Both the position numbers and the translations under genes were made by a program. A DNA stretch of 64,000 nucleotides from Cryptomeria japonica (taxonomy: Eukaryota; Streptophyta; Pinopsida; Cupressales; Cupressaceae). Shown piece after piece: positions 58,753-64,000 of the stretch (position 1 is its first letter; every line of letters begins with the position of its first letter). The notes under the pieces were generated by a model. That model was not told where the DNA came from, ran no database searches, and worked only from the letters and a program-made list of their open reading frames with translations. Where the stretch lies: positions 434,470,730-434,534,729 of the forward strand of contig NC_081407.1 of assembly GCF_030272615.1 (NCBI RefSeq). Reading direction: 5' to 3'.

Positions 58753-59213
58753 TGTTGGTGTAAATAATTATTCATCATGGATATTATTACACTTTGCTTA
58801 AGTTTACTTAGGAAATGCATTTCATAGTAGTTTGGGTATGAGACACTTGGGTGTTTGTGCCACATTGGGATAGTGTGTGTAGGATAATTTCCACCTTTTA
58901 TGGTGTGATCTTGTTGTTACACTCCACATTTAGTGGGTGATCCACCTCATGTGGACTATTATATTATTTCTCCTACCTACCCACACCTAATTCCTACCTA
59001 CCCTTGTTTCTTATTGAGCCACATTTCATGTTTGTGTGCTCACATATCCATATAGCCTTGCCTATATAAGCAGGCTCATATTCATTGTATGTAATGCTTA
59101 ATGATCCAGTTGATCATATTTTTCATCTTGATAGAATACAGTTTATTTCTATCATCTATTTTGTTCTCTCTTATTTGTGCTTTCCATTGCCTCTTGATCT
59201 TGGCAAAATCTCA
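58753..59213 (+). repeat. 3' LTR of the gag-protease Copia
   Basis: Closely matches 54,972-55,430, ending AAAATCTCA. Confidence 0.93.
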
Positions 59214-60403
59214 AAAAAGGTATACTTTGATCTTGACATGGAAGAGGACCATTGGATAGAATAGGAAGGGTGTTTGACTCTCCATTTTGAATAGGATCAT
59301 TTGAAAATGTGGAAGAGGCATTATGATCTTGCTTAGGAAGGATGATTTGCTCTTGAGATGGAAGGGGATCATATTGGAAGAAACAGAAAGGTATAATGGG
59401 ATCCTCATGGGATTCTAGTGGGGTAAGATCCTTTTCAACCATTGGATGGGATTGAGGAGCTTTGGTGTCTTGATCTTGATTTATGATAGGACTTGTTTCT
59501 TCATTCTTCAAATTATCCTCCTGGCACGGAACCACTTTCAAGGAAGGAATAGGATTTTGCATAGGCATAGGGTATTCTTGGAAGGTCTCCATATTTTGGC
59601 ATGATGGCCTAGGATCTGGGTTTTTTAAATCATATGAGGAACTTATATCAAGATTGAGATTGGCTTGGATTTCCATGGGAGATAAACCCTAAAGGTCGAC
59701 ATGAAAAGTTTCATCATTAGGTTCATTGTTTGAAGGAGATGGTATGGATTGTTGTTGAGAAGCTTCAGGACATGAAGGCATCATGGAAGAGATGGAGGCC
59801 ACATATGGAGCCTTTCTAGACATAGGTTCGTCATTTTGATCATGCTTGGTAATGACATCTGGTTTCTCTTTAGGTGAGTCATTAGGATCTTCAATTTCGA
59901 TAACACCATCATCAATGAGGTCTTGAATTTTATGTTTTAATTCTAGGCAATGTGAAGTCTTATGTTTGTTATGTCTATGGTATGCATAGTAATTACTCCA
60001 AACTTCACATCCCCATGTGGTCTTTTTAGGCAATATGATAAGATTGTTCTGAAGAAGCTCTTCCAAAGTTGACTCAATAGATTGCCCCACAGGTGTAAAC
60101 TGTTTATCTTGGGAATAGATGTCTTTTTGTCTTGGTGAAGGTGTCTTGTGATTTTGTATGAGATTTGGCTTTTGATTTTGAATTACTTCCTGCTCCATCT
60201 TACGTAATTGTTTTAGCATTTCTTTAAGTCTAGTATTCTTGATATCATGAAATTTAATCTCAAGAGGGGTCATTGAATCTTTTCATTGAGCTTGAATATC
60301 ATATATTTCTCTCTTGAGAACTTGAATTTGTTGAGCCAAGGTAGTCATGGGTTTCTTACTTTTTTTCAGAATTTTTAGAAGAGCTTCTGGTTTGAGTAGA
60401 CAT
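59214..60403 (-). pseudogene. Gag-like ORF of the 17-kb element, upstream part
   Basis: Probable start is ATG at 60,403 (MSTQTRSSSKNSEKK), with a one-base shift near 60,360, a TGA just before 60,273 and a TAG at 59,689. A short helical segment (RLKEMLKQLRKMEQEV) is followed by YYAYHRHNKHKTSHC and ELKHKIQDLIDDGVI. This is the CxYHxxxxHxxxxC knuckle context of plant Gypsy gag, here with the first Cys changed to Tyr. The remainder is Pro/Gln/Ser-rich. The usual Retrotrans_gag capsid block is absent. The ORF is cut by the nested Copia at 59,213 and resumes at 54,971. Confidence 0.7.
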
Positions 60404-62651
60404 TTTTACGGATTAGTGTGACCTAAAGCTGTTTGTGATGCAGAGGTCAAGATCAATTTCAGAGCTATTTGTTTGGTTAACGTATTGTTTGAGAGAAACA
60501 ACTGAGATTTTAGTCTGGTTTCATGAAAGATCTATCCTGTATAAGACATCTATCTAAGTTGATTCTAAGAGTAGTGTAAGATTCAGTCTGGTTTCAGGAA
60601 AGATCTATCCTATATAAGACATTATCTAAGTGACTTAGGTTTGATAGGTAGTTGATTGAACTAGCTGAAAAGATGATCGACCAAATCGTGCAACGCAAAT
60701 GGCAGAGGTACACTGTCTAGATCTGTTTATGCTTAGGATGATGATAACCAGTATTATGTTCGTTGTAGACTATTTTTAGGCAAATTTGACTGTTCTATTT
60801 TGACAAAACCAGAGACTCGTATGACAAGATTTTCTGAACCGGACGACAATTTAGCCTCTACAGAACGATAACAGTTCTGTTTTGTACGAGCTGCTATCTC
60901 GTACCATACAACAGATGGGTATGTGCAGGACGACAAAAGATTCTAGTGTAGTTATGTTTCGTACGACACAGGATTTAGCTCTAGATGACAGACTTCTAGG
61001 TTTCGTACAACACAGGATACAGTGTAGGATGACAAATGACAAAACTCGTATGACACAGGATGTGATGTAGGATGATAAATAATTAGTTTCGTACGACTTT
61101 TCACAAGACAGAGACTAAAATTCCGAGTTTTTAGATTGCTGAGTATGACAACTGAGTATGACCAATTCTGAGATGGACTGATTTGTTACCAGGATATACT
61201 AGTTTTAAACAAAATTTTGACTTAGGATGGACAAGTTCTGACACAAACAGAGTTTCGACTTAGGATAGACTAGTTCTGACATGGAAAAAGTTTTGGCTTA
61301 GGATGGACTAGTTCTAACATGGACAAAGTTTTGACTTAGGATGGACTAGTTCTAACACGGACAGAGTTTTGACTTAGGATGGACTAGTTCTGACACAAAC
61401 AAAGTTTCTAATCACTGAGTTGTTTCTTGTCTTCTCCAATTTTGGTAGTTCAGTTTTTGTTTCAAGGATGAAAACACAGAAGACACGTAGTATAAATAGT
61501 AACTCCAATCACAACATGCAAACCCTAAGGAATTTGGTGAGAGAAGAAAACCTTTTCTTGTAGACTCGGGTACACACCCAATAGCTAATCAGAATACGAC
61601 CGCTGAGTCCCATGCAATGGATTATCAACGTCGTATTATCCGACTCCAAATGCTAATGGGGGCATGAAATGACAAGTATCTTGGGAGAGTTACTATCTCT
61701 CTTGCACAAAGATTATCCCCCCTTTCGGAGGTGAACTAGGTACCTTCTAATTTTTAATTGGAACTAGTAAGGGATCTATTTAGCGCGTCGAGGTATAAAC
61801 TCAATTAAGAGGTCTCCCATCCTTGAAAACCAAGGTTTAATATACCCGAAGGTACGGAGGAGAGCTATTCCCGAGCACTATCGTTGACTTGATTTTCATC
61901 AAATCACATTTATTTTATAGTGGGTTGGAGTACTTGGCGTTTAGCCGTTCCCACTTAGGTCGTTCCCCTCACACCGGCCGTAACGACTTTAAGATTTTTT
62001 CAACCCCTCAAGAGGGTAGGCCTGCTAAAGATGTACAAATCTCAAACAAAGAAAAAGCCTCAAGGGTCTGGATTTCTGATTGTCTAGAAAAAGACAAGAG
62101 CATACTCTCCTACCTCTCGGAATTTTTTTAAAAACATGAAAGACAAATTTTTTCTTTAACCAGATAGCAATTTAGGTGCCTAAAAAATGAATTGAAAGAA
62201 TACATGATGTTTGATCGATTTTCCTTAGGCAACCTACAAAGACAACGAATCAATAGTCATATTGTCTTTGTGCGACAAGCATATTCTTTGGCAACCGTTC
62301 TGCAAAAATTGATTAGGCTGTGAAAAATTCTAAGATAGACAAATAAACAACCAAGGTCAGTCATTAGAATAAACAATTTGAACAGAAAACCAAAATCATG
62401 AATTTTGCTTCTTTTGTCTTTTTAACCAAAAAACAATACAGAATCGTACGACAGTATGTAAACTCGTACGATACAGGATTCCAACTCATACAAGATAGGA
62501 TTCTAGTTCGTACGACACCTACAATTTGTCATTTCAGCCTGTGTGAAATGCCGTACGAGATGTACGGACTAAAATCCGAAAAATCTAAAATCTGGAAAAT
62601 AACAAAAAAAAAAAAGCAATCAGTCTTGGAGGCCGAAAAATGTAGTCTTCT
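60404..62651 (-). other. Leader of the 17-kb element
   Basis: About 2.25 kb without a supported ORF. It contains CGTACG word clusters (60,810-61,110 and 62,440-62,575) and a 39-bp tandem repeat. Apparent ORFs at 60,754-61,070 and 61,889-62,131 have no domain. Confidence 0.55.
61211..61405. repeat. 39-bp tandem repeat
   Basis: About five copies of a unit containing CTTAGGATGGACTAGTTCT, then a GACA and GAGTTTTGA part. Confidence 0.85.
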
Positions 62652-62669
62652 GCCCCACGGTGGGTGCCA
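62652..62669 (-). other. Primer-binding site candidate of the 17-kb element
   Basis: Minus strand TGGCACCCACCGTGGGGC, four bases after the 5' LTR. It begins with TGG, the complement of a tRNA CCA end. It is not the tRNA-iMet type used by the other elements here. I cannot assign the tRNA. Confidence 0.6.
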
Positions 62670-62673
62670 AAGA

Positions 62674-63784
62674 TGTGTGTGTGAAAAAGGGTCTGTAGCT
62701 GTAAGCACAACACTTCAATTAAGTCATTACATGTATGGTTAGTAAATCAATAATCAATAAATAATAAACCATAACAAAGCGACTAATTCCCTTCTAAAAG
62801 ATGCGAGTATAAGATTGCTCTCAGATTTTTATAAGCAATACCAGTGACTAGACTACACCAAGATGAAGGATTTAATCTATATGATATTAACTATATGGAT
62901 GCAAAATGGATGAATAATTCAAGCAATAACGAATTCAAGCAATAATGAAATAAACTAAATATGGATGCAAATGATCTAAAAAAGCACAATATATTCAATG
63001 ACTCCAGAGCGAAATTAGCGTGATAATAATCTCCAAGCGTGTTCTCAAAAATCTCTGGGGTGAATTGAATGAGAGCTGAGGATTGAATTTATAGAGAATC
63101 ACAAGAGAAAAGCTCAATTTAGGATTAATTGAAAATAATTGAGAAATCAAGTTTAAGTTAACCTTGAGATAGATTCCAATTATAGTTTAATTGAAATGCA
63201 TTTAAATTAGAAGTTCATGTTGCATTGGAAATAATAATAAATTAATTCCATGCATTTGTGATAAAAATAGATAATTCTTTTATTTATTCAAGAAAAGAGT
63301 CTTTTTAATGCAACTGAACTTCTTTTTTTCTGAAAAGTTTTGAGTTCCAATTTTAGAGAATAATTCAATAATTCAATTTAATTGCTTTTCTGATTTCAAG
63401 TTCTAAATTTAGAAACAGAAATAATATCTCAAGTTTGATTTCTCTCTCAATTCAATTCAACTCTTGCTTTGTAATTAATTCCTTTTTTGTAATAAATTAA
63501 TTCCTTTTGCATGATTAAATGGCAAATTTATTAATTAATTAAATATGCAAGGATATTTAATAAATTAAAATAGGATAATTGATCAAAATGATATTCTTGG
63601 AAATGATTCAATTCATTAAATAAATATTTAATTAATATTCAGTAATTGATTTGCCATATGATATTTGATGATTAAAGAATTAATAATGTGCCCAAGGTTG
63701 ATTTAATTGCCTTTGGTTAGGACCTTGGTGATGTTGTCAAGATTAGGGCCCTATGGTTTAGATGACCATTTTTAGGGTATTACA
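62674..63784 (-). repeat. 5' LTR of the 17-kb element
   Basis: Partner of 46,568-47,683, with a small internal duplication (AATTCAAGCAATAA twice near 62,915-62,946). Confidence 0.93.
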
Positions 63785-64000
63785 GTGCTAAGGCTCATGA
63801 ATTTTCTTTCTAAAATATATCCTCCCCAAAGACACCAAATATTGACTTGGTCCCATTTGTCCAACCTTCACCTAACCGTAGGGAGGAAGTTCCACCTATA
63901 TTGCCAAGATTAAAAATGCTTAAGAAAGATGATGGTTCGTTCTCTTTTCATGTGAGAGATCCTATTTTAATTAATATTGATTAAGAAATGGATGATGATG
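63785..64000 (+). pseudogene. Gypsy gag-protease pseudogene, part 2
   Basis: Resumes the gene interrupted at 46,567. Encodes AKAHEFSF and, after a shift, DLVPFVQPSPNRREEVPP and KMLKKDDGSFSFHVRDP, a Pro-rich to basic linker of the kind found ahead of reverse transcriptase in plant Gypsy polyproteins. It continues past the window edge. Confidence 0.6.

Larger units (their letters stand above)
54972..59213 (+). mobile_element. Gag-protease-only Copia element
   Basis: Plus-strand element of 4,242 bp nested in the gag-like ORF of the 17-kb element. LTRs of about 460 bp differ at roughly a dozen positions. The primer site TGGTATCAGAGCC at 55,433 is the tRNA-iMet type, and a purine tract AAGGGGGGG precedes the 3' LTR. 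The single coding frame holds gag, knuckle, a protease motif and an acidic tail; integrase, reverse transcriptase and RNase H are absent. Flanks (GAAGG on the left, AAAAAGG on the right) do not give a clean duplication. Confidence 0.9.
46568..63784 (-). mobile_element. 17.2-kb pol-less LTR element with antisense PMD gene
   Basis: LTRs at 46,568-47,683 and 62,674-63,784 start TGTAATACCCTAAAAATGG on the minus strand and end with CACACACACA. A primer-like site beginning TGGCACCCACC lies by the 5' LTR, and a polypurine tract CAAAGAGGGGCAAA by the 3' LTR. Flanks ATTCT and GTGCT match at only 3 of 5 positions. The interior carries a gag-like ORF on the element strand, a nested Copia, and a plant-mobile-domain gene on the opposite strand. 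No reverse transcriptase, integrase or RNase H motif is visible. It behaves as a large retrotransposon derivative dependent on others. It interrupts the Gypsy gag-protease gene. Confidence 0.88.

Noticed and set aside
62398-62742. 114-residue ORF across the 5' LTR edge of the 17-kb element
   Set aside because: Runs through the primer site and into the LTR on the antisense strand; a chance reading.

Overview
This window looks like plant nuclear intergenic DNA made almost entirely of nested, decayed LTR retrotransposons. It is AT-rich, contains no recognisable housekeeping gene, tRNA, rRNA or CRISPR array, and shows Copia and Gypsy signatures with tRNA-iMet-type primer sites, polypurine tracts and 5-bp target duplications. 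The size and age of the insertions suggest a large-genome plant; a gymnosperm is my guess, but the sequence alone does not prove it.

Layout. 1-5.2 kb: an unrecognised coding remnant, then a 5'-truncated Copia on the minus strand. 5.2-6.9 kb: a foldback repeat split by a Gypsy-type solo LTR (5474-6755). 6.9-9.9 kb: LTR-like debris, an AT microsatellite and a tandem array of about 14 hairpin-forming units. 9.9-13.9 kb: an LTR (9865-11040), leader and gag-like remnant. 13.9-16.4 kb: AT-rich DNA with a nested inverted repeat. 16,448-24,211: a complete minus-strand LTR element without polymerase, flanked by TTATA duplications. 24.2-26.3 kb: more hairpins, a 23-G run and a Gypsy LTR. 26,324-33,770: a plus-strand relative of the 16-24 kb element, flanked by GGTCT duplications. 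33.8-36.1 kb: Gypsy gag-like debris and a minisatellite. 36,084-42,812: a Gypsy LTR split by a full-length Copia (36,631-42,666). 42.8-46.6 kb and 63,785-64,000: a plus-strand Gypsy gag/protease region split by a 17.2-kb minus-strand element (46,568-63,784). That large element lacks reverse transcriptase, carries a gag-like ORF and, on the opposite strand, a decayed plant-mobile-domain (PMD) gene with an apparent intron. A 4.2-kb Copia encoding only gag and protease (54,972-59,213) is nested inside it.

Most unusual content. (a) Two diverged copies of an LTR element share two long ORFs, neither of them pol: ORF1 is a coiled-coil protein with four zinc knuckles, and ORF2 is a protein of about 1,000 residues that I do not recognise. 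(b) A third pol-less element carries an antisense PMD gene. (c) A fourth carries only gag, protease and an acidic tail. All four would need enzymes supplied in trans. (d) Several non-coding stretches are arrays of self-complementary units, and some units keep pairing through paired base changes. Nonsense mutations are strongly biased to TAG, as expected if CAG codons decayed by cytosine-methylation damage in silenced repeats.
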